Shown: one piece after another, positions 19,294 to 28,961 of the stretch | Layout of the letters: each line of letters starts with the position of its first letter | Position numbering within the stretch: the stretch's first letter is position 1 | Source: Methylophaga muralis | Lineage (GTDB): Bacteria; Pseudomonadota; Gammaproteobacteria; Nitrosococcales; Methylophagaceae | DNA length: 64,000 nucleotides | NCBI RefSeq assembly: GCF_001720165.1 | Contig: NZ_MCRI01000001.1 | Coordinates: forward strand, 62,001 to 126,000 | Reading direction: 5' to 3' | The notes under the pieces: model-generated | What the model was told of the DNA's origin: nothing | The model's input: the letters and a program-made list of their open reading frames with translations, nothing else | Database searches by the model: none | Program-made: the position numbers and the translations under genes

Positions 19294-20634
19294 TTAGAGG
19301 ATAACGCTATCAGCAAGAAGTTCTCCTCGCAAGGAATTGGTGTGTGCTTCAGTAATTCGCACATCGACAAACTTGCCCACCAGCGCCATATCACCGGGGA
19401 AATTAACCACCCGATTATTTTCCGTTCTGCCAGCGATTTCATCTGCATCACGATGTGCAGCACGCTCTACCAATACCCGTTGTACGGTGCCAAGCATCGC
19501 ATCACTCACTGCATCTTCCAGTTCACGCAAACGATCTTGCATGATTTGCAGACGTTGTTTTTTCTCTTCATCAGACACTGAATCATTAAACATCGCTGCC
19601 GGTGTGCCCGGACGCGCGCTATAAATAAAGCTGAATGAATGATCAAAACCGATTTGATTGATCAGTGCCATGGTGGCATTAAAGTCATCGTCAGTCTCAT
19701 TGGGAAAACCGACAATGAAATCACTCGACAGACTTAGATTAGGGCGAATTTTTTTCACCCGTTCAATTTTCTCAATATATTGCGCGACGGTATGACCACG
19801 TTTCATCATCGCCAGAATGCGATCTGAACCTGACTGTACCGGTAAATGCAGATGGTTAACTAATTCAGGAATTTCGGCAAACGCTTCGATTAACGAATCA
19901 GAAAACTCCACCGGATGTGAAGTAGTAAAGCGAATACGCTCAATGCCATCAATTGCTGCGACATAATGAATCAACAATGCTAAATCAGCAGTTTCATCAT
20001 CTTCGATAATGCCGCGATACGAATTAACGTTTTGTCCTAACAGATTTACTTCACGTACGCCCTGAGCGGCCAGCTGTCGAATCTCACGTAACACAGCACC
20101 AACAGGGCGACTGACTTCTTCACCGCGGGTATACGGTACAACGCAGAATGTGCAGTATTTGCTGCAACCTTCCATGATAGAGACAAACGCTGTTGGGCCA
20201 TCGGCTTTCGGTGCAGGCAGATTGTCGAACTTTTCGATTTCCGGGAATGAGATATCAATTTCCGGTTTATTATTTTTTCTGACGTCGTCCAGCATGGTGG
20301 GCAGACGATGCAGAGTTTGTGGTCCAAAAATCAGATCGACATACGGTGCGCGTTTACGGATTGCTTCACCTTCCTGACTGGCTACACAGCCGCCCACGCC
20401 AATAACCAGATGTGGTTTTTTATCTTTCCAGCGTTTCCAGCGGCCTAATTGATGAAAGACTTTTTCCTGGGCTTTTTCACGGATCGAACAGGTATTGAGC
20501 AACAACACATCCGCTTCTTCAGCGATATCGGTTGTTTCCAGTTGATGCGACGCAGCAAGCACCTCGGCCATCTTGTTCGAGTCATACTCGTTCATCTGGC
20601 AGCCAAAGGTTCTGATAAAAAGTTTTCCGGCCAT
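19294..20634 (-). CDS. miaB: tRNA-2-methylthio-N6-dimethylallyladenosine synthase
   Basis: Radical-SAM methylthiotransferase that modifies A37 of tRNAs reading UNN codons. An N-terminal UPF0004 domain holds three cluster cysteines (FGCQMN, NTCSIR, GGCVAS), the radical-SAM cluster is CSKYCTFC, and a TRAM domain closes the protein. The frame extends to 20661 but [13 protein letters not shown] at 20634 is the conserved start, giving 446 residues. First gene of the miaB-ybeZ-ybeY-corC-lnt series. Confidence 0.95.
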   Translation of the reverse strand: MAGKLFIRTFGCQMNEYDSNKMAEVLAASHQLETTDIAEEADVLLLNTCSIREKAQEKVFHQLGRWKRWKDKKPHLVIGVGGCVASQEGEAIRKRAPYVDLIFGPQTLHRLPTMLDDVRKNNKPEIDISFPEIEKFDNLPAPKADGPTAFVSIMEGCSKYCTFCVVPYTRGEEVSRPVGAVLREIRQLAAQGVREVNLLGQNVNSYRGIIEDDETADLALLIHYVAAIDGIERIRFTTSHPVEFSDSLIEAFAEIPELVNHLHLPVQSGSDRILAMMKRGHTVAQYIEKIERVKKIRPNLSLSSDFIVGFPNETDDDFNATMALINQIGFDHSFSFIYSARPGTPAAMFNDSVSDEEKKQRLQIMQDRLRELEDAVSDAMLGTVQRVLVERAAHRDADEIAGRTENNRVVNFPGDMALVGKFVDVRITEAHTNSLRGELLADSVIL

Positions 20635-20777
20635 AAAATCAGTTATTGATAAAGGGCGCACAGCATACGCTTTTTAGCGCGCAGAGTACAGACAAGTGAT
20701 TGTTTTTGTTGACGCAAAATTATGCCAACGTAAAACAAATCACTCGTCTATGCTTAGCCGAACCTTCTATTAGTTTT

Positions 20778-22367
20778 TCAGCGGGTTACAGCATAGCCAA
20801 CAGGAATCTGATAACTCCATGTTTCAGATAAGGGCTGTTGGTTTTCATCTACCAATGCGGCGCGCATTTCAACCACCTTAGTAGGATCGTGAATTCGCGT
20901 CCGCATAATCAAACGCCAGCCTTTTGTGGCCTGGTTATACCGCAGGTGGCTACTTAAAATTTCAGCATGTTCACTGATACTAATTTGTGTTGCAGGCATC
21001 TGATATTCACCGCGCTCGGTTAATACCGGACCTTGAAAATCCACCTGCAATAAAATGGTTTCATCTAAATCACGGATCAGGTTTGCCTGTTTGTCTTCGC
21101 CAGCTGAACGTAAGGTTTGTGCAACCCAGGCAATATTTGGATCCGCCAGTGATGGCTCATCCAAGGTCCAATGGATTCGGTAGGCTAGATCAAGCGGTTC
21201 ACCAAACGCTGGAAGGTTATCCGGAATCCAGAAGGCACCAACATTATCATTGGTTTCGTCGGCAGTGCGATATTCAATCAGTTTGATACGACCTTTGCCC
21301 CAGTCACTTTTGGTTTCAACCCAAGCACTAGGTCGTAAATGGTATAAATCATCAAGATCCTGAAACCTTGAAAATTCACGGCCACGCTGCAATAAACCAA
21401 AACCTTTCGGGCTTTCAACCTGCCAGGTACTGACTGATACACCATCAGGGTTATTCAATGGACGCCAAATCCATTCGCCATTCCCAGCGTGGATCGACAA
21501 TCCATTTGAATCATGAATTTGTGGACGGAAATTATGCTGGCTAGGTGGTTGGCGGCCGTCATATAAAAACATACTGGTTAAGGTTGCCAGACCCAACTCA
21601 TTAACCTGTTTGCGTAAATACACTTTGGCTTCAACATCAAGCACCGTATTGGCGCCAGGTTGTAAATCAAAACGATAAGCTCCGGTTGCGCTGGGTGAAT
21701 CCAACAAAGCGTAAATCACCAGATTTTCCTCGCCAGGTTGTGGATGTTGAATCCAAAACTCACGAAACTCCGGAAACTCTTCGGCGATGTCATCGGATAC
21801 CGCAGTATCAATATTCATTCCGCGTCCGGATAACCCGTAAACTTGATCTTTACCAATGACTCGGAAATAACTCGCACCTAAAACACTCATGATTTCGTCA
21901 TATTTATCCGCTTTGTTTATCGGATATAAAACACGGAAACCGGCATAGCCAAGATTCGACGTCGTAGCTTTATCAAACGATAAATCACCGAACGCAAAAT
22001 CCTCAGGATCATAGGTAATTTCCGTCATGCCATTGGGCAAGATTTCATTAATTTTTACTGGCACTTTAAAGTGCATACCTTGATGATAAAACGCCAAACG
22101 AAATGGTGTTTGCTGATCATTCCAGTGAAATTTTTCAGCGATTGGCTGAATCTTCATGTAATCGGCAAATTGCATCTGACTGAACTCAACCGGTAGATTG
22201 CTTTGCGGTTTGACGTAGTCCTGTTTGACCAATGCCTGGGCTTTTTCGGCCACATCATCCAGCGAAAAACCAAAGCTGCTGGTTGAAAGCACTAACAAAC
22301 TGATTGCGACTACATTCGAGATAAAATTTAACGAGCGACCTGAGCGATTAGCTAAGGGATAAGACAT
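20778..22367 (-). CDS. opgG: Periplasmic glucan biosynthesis protein OpgG/OpgD family
   Basis: A 529-residue periplasmic protein with a signal peptide ending near SFGFS (about residue 34) and a long MdoG domain (PF04349-type), including [26 protein letters not shown] and ARGL-like segments ([19 protein letters not shown]). OpgG acts on the glucose backbone of osmoregulated periplasmic glucans. A good ribosome site (GAGGAAAT) precedes the ATG. The membrane glucosyltransferase OpgH, normally next door, is not in the window; an acyltransferase gene lies upstream instead. Confidence 0.88.
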   Translation of the reverse strand: MSYPLANRSGRSLNFISNVVAISLLVLSTSSFGFSLDDVAEKAQALVKQDYVKPQSNLPVEFSQMQFADYMKIQPIAEKFHWNDQQTPFRLAFYHQGMHFKVPVKINEILPNGMTEITYDPEDFAFGDLSFDKATTSNLGYAGFRVLYPINKADKYDEIMSVLGASYFRVIGKDQVYGLSGRGMNIDTAVSDDIAEEFPEFREFWIQHPQPGEENLVIYALLDSPSATGAYRFDLQPGANTVLDVEAKVYLRKQVNELGLATLTSMFLYDGRQPPSQHNFRPQIHDSNGLSIHAGNGEWIWRPLNNPDGVSVSTWQVESPKGFGLLQRGREFSRFQDLDDLYHLRPSAWVETKSDWGKGRIKLIEYRTADETNDNVGAFWIPDNLPAFGEPLDLAYRIHWTLDEPSLADPNIAWVAQTLRSAGEDKQANLIRDLDETILLQVDFQGPVLTERGEYQMPATQISISEHAEILSSHLRYNQATKGWRLIMRTRIHDPTKVVEMRAALVDENQQPLSETWSYQIPVGYAVTR

Positions 22368-22441
22368 GTTATTTCCTCAAATCAAAGCTGAAAATGGATA
22401 TTACTTAGGTATAAATTTAGGCCGGCATTGGCATAAAAACA

Positions 22442-23704
22442 TCAAGATTGTTTTGTGGCCATCAATGGCAAACGTTTTAATATCCATTTACGGGTAGGCA
22501 CCACCGCACGCTCCATCATCCAGATACACAAGATAATGGTCAGCAACAGAAACAATGGATAAAACCAAATCGACAAGGTTTGTTCACTTGCCTGCACCGC
22601 ACAGCTTTTCCAGTCCTGCAAACACTCAACTGACATCACATTGAAAATCTTTTCTGAGCGGGAAAATAAGATAAAAGCCGGTACATGTAAGACAAACAAC
22701 GGTAAAGATGCCGCACCAAGTCGACGTGACCAGTTATTAAACCATTCACTGCGTGGTGTTCCTGCTAAAGCGCACAAATAAATTAGCATCAGTTGGGCAG
22801 GTAATAGCAAACCGTTATGTAGCAAGAAATACCAGTAACGCTCACTCTTAAGTAGCCAGATTGCTCCGAAAAAGCACAACAAAACAAACATAATCATCAG
22901 CATTCGAATAACTGGCGTAGGCTCTCGTCCACTATCCCGCATCTGGCGAAAAAGGGCATAACCGACAATACCGGCAAAAAACTCTGGAATACGAATAATC
23001 GGCATTCGATGCAACATGCCAGTAAACGGCATTCCATAGTCGCCATTCCAAATCACCAATAAAGGCGGGATCAGATAAACCAACATTAATGCCGCAATCC
23101 ACAACACTTTATGCTTTACCCGCATCAGATACGGCGCGGCAAAGGGAAAGGTCAGATAAAAGAAAAACAAGGTAGAAATCGACCATAACGGCGCATTAAA
23201 AGTCAGGTAAAAAGGATTCCACGCCTGCAACATAAACACTTGTAAAAACGAGTTGAGCAATAACTCCCCATTACTCATGTAATGCTCTATTGACGCTCGG
23301 CCCGCTTCACCTAAATCCACATTGGTGTCATACACCACAAACCGCACAGTGGCTTTTACATCATCCGGTGGAATTCCCAGATAACTGATAATGGTTAATA
23401 CAGTGAAGGTTAACAGCAGAGAAAAAATATGCAGCGGGTATAAATTAGAAAATCGCTTGGCCCAAAAACTGGTCGCCGCTTCGCGTAATTCGCCATTGCT
23501 GCAATATACATGCGCTAATAGAAAACCGGATAACACAAAGAAACTGCTGGTGGCAAAAAAGCCAACACCCACCATATCCATCAACCAGGGGACTTTTTCT
23601 TTGAGTTTATAAGTGTGCAGCGTGTGGAAAATAACAATATAAAGACCGAGCAAAAAGCGCAGCCATTCCAAACCTATAAAATGTTCCTTACCACCTCGTT
23701 CCAC
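22442..23704 (-). CDS. Acyltransferase-3 family membrane protein
   Basis: A 420-residue membrane protein with roughly ten predicted helices. The family hallmark is seen at the N-terminus: GLEWLRFLLGLYIVIFHT with the catalytic-type histidine, then FFVLSGFLLAHVY. Proteins of this family O-acylate extracytoplasmic glycans. Its position 74 bases upstream of opgG on the same strand suggests, by inference, that it decorates periplasmic glucans in the manner of OpgC, but sequence alone does not distinguish this from other surface-glycan acyltransferases. Confidence 0.8.
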   Translation of the reverse strand: MERGGKEHFIGLEWLRFLLGLYIVIFHTLHTYKLKEKVPWLMDMVGVGFFATSSFFVLSGFLLAHVYCSNGELREAATSFWAKRFSNLYPLHIFSLLLTFTVLTIISYLGIPPDDVKATVRFVVYDTNVDLGEAGRASIEHYMSNGELLLNSFLQVFMLQAWNPFYLTFNAPLWSISTLFFFYLTFPFAAPYLMRVKHKVLWIAALMLVYLIPPLLVIWNGDYGMPFTGMLHRMPIIRIPEFFAGIVGYALFRQMRDSGREPTPVIRMLMIMFVLLCFFGAIWLLKSERYWYFLLHNGLLLPAQLMLIYLCALAGTPRSEWFNNWSRRLGAASLPLFVLHVPAFILFSRSEKIFNVMSVECLQDWKSCAVQASEQTLSIWFYPLFLLLTIILCIWMMERAVVPTRKWILKRLPLMATKQS

Positions 23705-23799
23705 TCAGTGTCCTTGAGAAATTGTTGTAAAAGATATTAGACAGTGCATCTTAAACCATTCAAATAAAACACTTTACAAGTCGTTCCAGTGATCTGGAT

Positions 23800-24111
23800 T
23801 TAATTGGCATTTCGATAAGATTGCCGATAATTCCAGGCTTTTTCACACTCTGGCAAATCATAAAATAATACCGGCTGATCCCCACCCTGATTCCCATAGT
23901 CACTGTAAAAGCGCTCGCAATATTCCTGACTACGATCCCACTCAGCGACACACTCCGCGGCATACCTTTCTCTGATGGGTCGCAGCTTTTCCAATCTCAC
24001 AGCCTCGCAAGCTTGATCGAGTTGCTGTTGAATAGCTCGACGATCTTCAGCTATCGCCGGACTCATAAAGCCAGCCAACATCATGGTCAGTAAAGATAAA
24101 ACAAGTTTCAT
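23800..24111 (-). CDS. Small secreted hypothetical protein
   Basis: Not assigned to a known family. The ATG at 24111 has AAGGA well placed upstream and begins a signal peptide ending near AIA-ED, so it is preferred over the ATG at 24129. The mature protein (~80 residues) is charged, helical and contains four cysteines that could form two periplasmic disulfides (CEAV, AECVAEW, EYCERF, ECEKAW), with several Tyr/Arg residues. It stands alone between the acyltransferase gene and the divergent HbpS-like gene. Confidence 0.6.
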   Translation of the reverse strand: MKLVLSLLTMMLAGFMSPAIAEDRRAIQQQLDQACEAVRLEKLRPIRERYAAECVAEWDRSQEYCERFYSDYGNQGGDQPVLFYDLPECEKAWNYRQSYRNAN

Positions 24112-24244
24112 ATAACGATCCTTTATCAATTCTCTACCAATACATTTGCTCTAGGTTAATGCGCTTATTTCTCTGAGTTCTACAGTGGGGATGTTTCGTT
24201 AGTTATGCGACTAAACAACTTTTGTAAGTTTGTTACGAATCATC

Positions 24245-24271
24245 TTTGTCATGATCATATTTCATGACAAA
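24245..24271. promoter_or_regulatory. Dyad-symmetric operator candidate upstream of HbpS-like gene
   Basis: Perfect 10-bp inverted repeat TTTGTCATGA / TCATGACAAA with a 7-base spacer, 63 bases before the start at 24335 and between divergent genes. It looks like a binding site for a dimeric regulator. No U-run follows, so a terminator is unlikely. The regulator is unknown. Confidence 0.5.
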
Positions 24272-24334
24272 TATATCTGTTGAGAAATTTTCACTCTCAG
24301 CAGTTCTAATCCGGCAACAATTAAGGAAATAACC

Positions 24335-24769
24335 ATGCACGTAACTTCAGAAGCAGCTCAAAAAGCCATCGATGGCGCACTCAAAAAAGCCGAAGAAACA
24401 GGTACTCGCATGTGCATTGCCGTGGTGGATTCCGGCGGTGCACTCAAAGCCTTCTATCGTATGGATGATGCATGGGTTGGTAGCATCGATATTGCCATCA
24501 AAAAAGCCCGTACGGCTGTTTATTTCGGCATGCCTAGCGGAGAAATCGGCCAACTGTCCCAACCAGGAAAACCATTGTATGGCATTGAACACTCCAATGA
24601 TGGCATGATTACTTTTCCGGGGGGTGTACCGATTGTCGATGATGAAGGGTTTATGTCTGGCGCGATAGGCGTCAGTGGTAGCTCGGTTGAAAACGATGAT
24701 TTAGTCGCCCGTGCAGGTGTTGAAACCATTGGCGTATGTGATTTACCGGAACATCCGTGGAGAACATAA
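24335..24769 (+). CDS. GlcG/HbpS family (DUF336) protein
   Basis: A 144-residue protein filling the GlcG/HbpS fold: [32 protein letters not shown] and the C-terminal GAIGVSGSS segment are family landmarks. Members bind haem or corrinoids, or sit in glycolate and diol gene clusters. Here there is no signal peptide, so it is probably cytoplasmic. A ribosome site AAGGAA lies 7 bases before the ATG. Followed by the DUF3185 gene 29 bases later, probably in the same transcript. Confidence 0.82.
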   Translation: MHVTSEAAQKAIDGALKKAEETGTRMCIAVVDSGGALKAFYRMDDAWVGSIDIAIKKARTAVYFGMPSGEIGQLSQPGKPLYGIEHSNDGMITFPGGVPIVDDEGFMSGAIGVSGSSVENDDLVARAGVETIGVCDLPEHPWRT

Positions 24770-24798
24770 ACAAATAAAATAATTAATGGAGAGAGAAT

Positions 24799-24999
24799 AT
24801 GAGCACCAAACTTTTAGGCATTATCTTGTTAGTTGTTGGCGTTATTCTGCTGGTATTCGGTTGGAATTCTTCACAGTCTTTAGGCGATCAAGTCACTGAA
24901 ACGATTACCGGCCGTTTTACCGATGAAACTATGTGGTTCATCATTGGTGGCGCTGTAGCTGTAGTAGTGGGTGCTTTTTTAGCACTCGGCAAAAAATAA
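24799..24999 (+). CDS. Small DUF3185-family membrane protein
   Basis: A 66-residue protein with two transmembrane helices (about residues 5-22 and 45-63) joined by a short polar hairpin, ending in a lysine pair. The pattern LLGIILLVVGVILLVFGW is characteristic of DUF3185/YrhK-like small proteins of unknown function. GGAGAGA lies just before the ATG. Probably co-transcribed with the HbpS-like gene. Confidence 0.75.
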   Translation: MSTKLLGIILLVVGVILLVFGWNSSQSLGDQVTETITGRFTDETMWFIIGGAVAVVVGAFLALGKK

Positions 25000-25098
25000 A
25001 TATTAAGATGCCTTCGACTCATAAATCGAGTAATGGCAATTATGCAAAAAGCACAACCCGCAAAGCTGTTAAGATGTGAAGCCAAAGCAGGCTAACTG

Positions 25099-25127
25099 AA
25101 AAAGCCCCCATTACTGGGGGCTTTTTT
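25099..25127 (+). terminator. Intrinsic terminator in the ycaO leader
   Basis: AAAAAGCCCCCA - TTAC - TGGGGGCTTTTTT: an 8-bp GC-rich stem with a 4-base loop and a T6 run. It ends only 20 bases before the ycaO ATG. It could end the HbpS/DUF3185 transcript, or act as an attenuator for ycaO, because no room remains for a promoter between it and the start. Upstream (25010-25098) small stems are visible, such as GCC...GGC enclosing ACTC/GAGT, and AGCC-AAAGCA-GGCT. Confidence 0.9.
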
Positions 25128-25147
25128 ATCTAAACGAGTATCCAATC

Positions 25148-26890
25148 ATGACTGAGCAAACATTCATCAAAGGCAAAGATAGCGACCTGGAAACCAGCAT
25201 CGCCACTATGCAGGCCAAATTAAAATCGTTTGGTTTTGATATTGAAGAGGCCTCTTGGTTGAACCCAGTCAGTAATGTTTATTCAGTCCACATCCGCGAT
25301 AAAACCTGCCCTTTGATGTTTACCAACGGCAAAGGCAGCAGCGAAAAAGCCTGCTTGGCCAGCGCGTTAGGTGAATATTTTGAACGTCTCAGCTGCAATT
25401 ACTTCTTTGCTGATTTCTATCTGGGCGAGCATCACAGCAACAGCGAATTTGTGCATTATCCCCATGAACGCTGGTTTGATATTGATGGCGATGAAATGCC
25501 TGAAGGCTTGATGGATGAATCGCTGTGGAAATACTTTGATCCGGAAAATGAACTGACGCCGGATATGTTATTTGACACCAACTCCGGTGATGGCGAACGC
25601 GGTATCTGTGCAGTACCTTACCAACGTTTGCGTGATGGTGAAATCCGTTACATTCCAGTCAATGTGATTGGCAATATTTATGTCAGTAATGGCATGTCAG
25701 CGGGTAACACCCAGAATGAAGCCCGTGTTCAGGGTTTGTCTGAAGTATTTGAACGTTATGTGAAAAACAAGATCATTGCCGAAGGACTTTGCCTGCCGGA
25801 AGTACCTGATGAAGTGTTAAACCGTTTCCCTAAAATTCAACAAGCCTTACAAGAGTTGCGTGATCACGGTTATCACCTGCGAGTAGCTGATGCATCACTG
25901 GGCGGTCAGTTTCCAGTAATGTCCGTGACGTTAATTAACCCAAAAGATGGTTCGGTGTTTGCGTCGTTTGGTGCCCATCCCAGTTTTGAAGTGGCATTGG
26001 AACGTACTGTCACTGAATTATTACAAGGCCGTGGTTTGGACCAGCTGGATGTATTTCATCCACCGACTTTTGATTTGGATGAAGTCGCCTCACCTGCCAA
26101 TCTGGAAATGCACTTTATCGACTCCAGCGGTTATATCTCCAATGATTTTTTCCGCGAAACGCCTGATTTTGATTTCGTCGATTGGGACTTCGATGATGCC
26201 ACCGCCGATGAATTCAAATTCCTCAGCGATACCATCCATAACCTGGGTTTTGATATCTACATTGCCGATTACAATCACCTGGATGTCTACGCCTGTAGAA
26301 TTCTGGTGCCGGGCATGTCAGATATTTACCCTGTCGATGAACTGGTTTGGGAAAACAATAATGAAGGTGCCCTGTTCCGCGAGGATTTCCTGACCTTAAA
26401 AGATGGCGATGCTGAACAATGGCAGGATATTCTGGATCGTCTGGATGAAGGTGGTTATAACGACCAAACCCCGGTAGCCCCATTTATTGGCCTGGCTGCA
26501 GATCCTGGTACCTTATGGGCAGAGATTCGTCTCGGCGAACTGAAAGCCATGTTGTATCTGGCGCTGGAAGACGAAGAAGCCATCGACTGGATTGACTGGT
26601 GTCTGGCACTAGATCAGGCCAGCGAAAAAACCATTCTGCATTACCGTTGTTTAAAAGCATTGCTGGAAATCAAATGGGATGATGAACGCGATTATGCTGA
26701 ATACACTAAAGGCTTGGCATTAATGTACGGCCAACAAAATGTAGACGATGGCATTCAAATCGTTGAAGGTAAAAAACTATTCCACAACCTGCATTGCCCC
26801 GGCCTCAGCCTGGAAGGTTTTGAAAGACATAATGCCTTACTGGCTGGTTATGAAAAACTCCAACATGCCAAGCGTACTAATTGGAAGTAG
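25148..26890 (+). CDS. ycaO: YcaO-family protein, RimO accessory factor
   Basis: A 580-residue protein close in length to E. coli YcaO (586). The YcaO ATP-binding core covers roughly residues 60-330 (GKGSSEKACLASALGEYFERLS, SAGNTQNEARVQGLSEVFERYVK), with acidic ATP/Mg ligands in both. A C-terminal helical tetratricopeptide-like part follows. E. coli YcaO helps RimO methylthiolate Asp88 of ribosomal protein S12. No peptide precursor or cyclodehydratase partner is adjacent, so a RiPP role is unlikely. There is no strong Shine-Dalgarno site and a terminator sits 20 bases upstream. Confidence 0.88.
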   Translation: MTEQTFIKGKDSDLETSIATMQAKLKSFGFDIEEASWLNPVSNVYSVHIRDKTCPLMFTNGKGSSEKACLASALGEYFERLSCNYFFADFYLGEHHSNSEFVHYPHERWFDIDGDEMPEGLMDESLWKYFDPENELTPDMLFDTNSGDGERGICAVPYQRLRDGEIRYIPVNVIGNIYVSNGMSAGNTQNEARVQGLSEVFERYVKNKIIAEGLCLPEVPDEVLNRFPKIQQALQELRDHGYHLRVADASLGGQFPVMSVTLINPKDGSVFASFGAHPSFEVALERTVTELLQGRGLDQLDVFHPPTFDLDEVASPANLEMHFIDSSGYISNDFFRETPDFDFVDWDFDDATADEFKFLSDTIHNLGFDIYIADYNHLDVYACRILVPGMSDIYPVDELVWENNNEGALFREDFLTLKDGDAEQWQDILDRLDEGGYNDQTPVAPFIGLAADPGTLWAEIRLGELKAMLYLALEDEEAIDWIDWCLALDQASEKTILHYRCLKALLEIKWDDERDYAEYTKGLALMYGQQNVDDGIQIVEGKKLFHNLHCPGLSLEGFERHNALLAGYEKLQHAKRTNWK

Positions 26891-27004
26891 GTTTTCCTCA
26901 ATAACGTTCTTGAATTTAGCTTTCACTGCAGCGATTAAATAGATGACTTAGTCGCTGCTTAGTTCTAGCGGCGGCTTTCAAGTAACCAATAAACTTGAGC
27001 ACAC

Positions 27005-27592
27005 CTATGTTTTTGAGGGTTGGCTAAGACAGCTATTCAGGCTTAGCTCTATCAGCTGGTAGAGACTGTTTCGGGGAATACGCCCTCTTCGTTCCGCATC
27101 AATCAATCCTGCCAATATGTTATAGAAAAGTTCGGTCATCGCAGCCGCACTAATATCTAACCGGAATGCGCCTTCCTTTTGTCCTCGGAGAAAAAAAGCA
27201 TCTAATGCATCCTGGCCATTAATCCAGCTTTTATCTGGATGGGATTCATCCAAATAATCTGGCCGCCAGTTGTGCATCATAAAAATTCCAAATTCTTTGT
27301 TGGTCAGATAGGCATTTATTAATCTCGATAGCGCCTCTTGTGGGGAGCCTTTATCCAGCTCTGCACGTTTTATCGCGTTGATGTAATACAGCGCAACATG
27401 CGATATCAAGCGATCAATCAACTGTTTTTTTGACGGACAGAAACGGTAAAGCGTGGCTTTACTGACTCCTATTGAGTTTGCTAATTCTTGCAAGGTCGCA
27501 CGAGGCTGGTTAACCAAAGCAAGCGCTAATGCAGGCAGAAAGCGAAATTCCATGTCGTCATATTCTGTGGGGCTCTGCTCAGTAACAGACAT
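27005..27592 (-). CDS. TetR-family repressor of the RND pump
   Basis: A 195-residue TetR regulator: helix-turn-helix at about residues 28-50 (TLQELANSIGVSKATLYRFCPSK) followed by an all-helical ligand-binding domain. It is divergent from the efflux operon and separated by 167 bases that carry two palindromes, so local repression is the obvious inference. The ligand is unknown. Confidence 0.85.
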   Translation of the reverse strand: MSVTEQSPTEYDDMEFRFLPALALALVNQPRATLQELANSIGVSKATLYRFCPSKKQLIDRLISHVALYYINAIKRAELDKGSPQEALSRLINAYLTNKEFGIFMMHNWRPDYLDESHPDKSWINGQDALDAFFLRGQKEGAFRLDISAAAMTELFYNILAGLIDAERRGRIPRNSLYQLIELSLNSCLSQPSKT

Positions 27593-27624
27593 CAGTAAAT
27601 TTCCTCTCTAGTCATAATTCAACC

Positions 27625-27694
27625 TTAATAAAACTTTATTAACTTTCAAGTATACAGAAACCATTTGCCCCTGCTTGAATCAAAATTGATTCAA
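27625..27694. promoter_or_regulatory. Candidate TetR operators between repressor and efflux operon
   Basis: Two perfect inverted repeats: TTAATAAA-AC-TTTATTAA at 27625-27642, and TTGAATCA-AAAT-TGATTCAA at 27675-27694, the latter followed by another TGAATCA half-site at 27696. They lie in the divergent spacer, where a TetR dimer would control both directions. Assignment is by position and symmetry. Confidence 0.55.
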
Positions 27695-27759
27695 ATGAAT
27701 CAATTAGGTATCATCTGTTTTTTCCCACACTTTACGACGATCAACTTTTTAGGAATAAG

Positions 27760-28929
27760 ATGAAAATGTCACCGTTAAAACTAGCGTTACCCGCGTTAAT
27801 ATTGGTGAGTATGACTTTAGTTGGCTGCAAAGAAGACGAAGTCATTGTTGTCGTTGAGCCCAAACAAGTGGATGTTGTCGAAGTACAGCATGTGCGATTG
27901 TCTCAAACAGACGAACTAGCTGGTCGAGTTATCCCAGTTAGAGTCGCAGAAGTTCGTGCTCGAATTGCCGGCATCGTTTTGAAAAGGGAATTTGAAGAAG
28001 GTGCGGAGGTAAAAGCAGGACAAGTTTTATTCCGAATTGATCCAGCACCTTTCAAAGCGGTGTTGTCCCGCGCAGAGGCCGAGCTTGCAAAAGCAGAAGC
28101 AGATTTATTCAATGCAGAAACTATCGTCAAACGATATAAATCGTTAATCGAACAGCAGGCCATCAGTCAGCAAGAATTCGATACGGCGCAAACTGCCTAT
28201 AAAAGTGCTCAAGCCGCAAAATTATCCGTATTAGCCGATATAGAAACAGCTAAGCTGAATTTAGACTATGCCACCGTAAGAGCGCCTATCTCCGGTCGAA
28301 TTGGGCGTGCTTTTGTCACTGAAGGCGCGTTGGTTGGTCAAGGTGAAGCGACACCTATGGCAACCATTCAGCAGCTTGATCCCATTTTTGTCGATTTCAC
28401 TCAATCTATTGAAAAGCTTATTCAAACCCGTGAAGCGATTGAGGATGGCCGTTTATCAACAAATGAAAGTGGTGATGCCATTATCACGTTAACGGTAGAT
28501 GGCAGCACCCGAACACGTGAAGGTCATCTGTTGTTCTCAGATATTGGTGTAGATCAAACAAGTAATCAGGTTTCACTTCGCGGTCGTTTTTCTAACAGTG
28601 ACAAAGTGCTGCTTCCCGGCATGTACGTTCGCATTCAAATTGAGCAAGGTATTTATCCTCAAGCTGTTTTAATTCCGCAACGATCCATCAGCCGCAGTAC
28701 AGATGGTAAACCTCAGGTACTCGTCGTTGGTCAGGACAATATTGTTGAAGCCCGTTTAGTGGAAACTGGCGCAATGCATGGTAGTGAATGGCATATCTTA
28801 AATGGGCTGAATGCAGGTGAACGCATAATCGTTGGCGGCGCAAGCGCCGTTATGCCCAACGATACAGTTATCCCCCGGCTAGAAACGGCGAAAGCTGAAA
28901 GAAACACCACACCCTCCACCAAAATCTGA
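27760..28929 (+). CDS. RND efflux periplasmic adaptor (membrane fusion protein)
   Basis: A 389-residue AcrA/MexA-type adaptor. The signal ends at lipobox LVGC (about residue 23), so it is probably a lipoprotein. The two lipoyl half-motifs (RARIAGIVLKREFEEGAEVKAG; LDYATVRAPISGRIGRAFV) flank a helical hairpin (about residues 95-155), followed by beta-barrel and membrane-proximal domains. The RND pump gene follows by 32 bases. No outer-membrane channel gene is in the operon, so a TolC-like protein must come from elsewhere. Confidence 0.93.
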   Translation: MKMSPLKLALPALILVSMTLVGCKEDEVIVVVEPKQVDVVEVQHVRLSQTDELAGRVIPVRVAEVRARIAGIVLKREFEEGAEVKAGQVLFRIDPAPFKAVLSRAEAELAKAEADLFNAETIVKRYKSLIEQQAISQQEFDTAQTAYKSAQAAKLSVLADIETAKLNLDYATVRAPISGRIGRAFVTEGALVGQGEATPMATIQQLDPIFVDFTQSIEKLIQTREAIEDGRLSTNESGDAIITLTVDGSTRTREGHLLFSDIGVDQTSNQVSLRGRFSNSDKVLLPGMYVRIQIEQGIYPQAVLIPQRSISRSTDGKPQVLVVGQDNIVEARLVETGAMHGSEWHILNGLNAGERIIVGGASAVMPNDTVIPRLETAKAERNTTPSTKI

Positions 28930-28961
28930 ACTGATATTTAGCTGATTACCTGGGATAAACC

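Noticed and set aside
23760-23963. A 67-residue minus-strand frame
   Set aside because: It is an out-of-frame shadow of the small secreted protein gene with no ribosome site.
25010-25098. c-di-GMP (GEMM) riboswitch before ycaO
   Set aside because: A GCAAAGC segment is reminiscent, but the GGGCAAACC and GAAA-tetraloop parts of the consensus are missing.
25148-26890. YcaO as part of a RiPP (thiazole/oxazole peptide) cluster
   Set aside because: No precursor peptide, cyclodehydratase partner, dehydrogenase or exporter is adjacent, and length and sequence fit the E. coli RimO-accessory YcaO.
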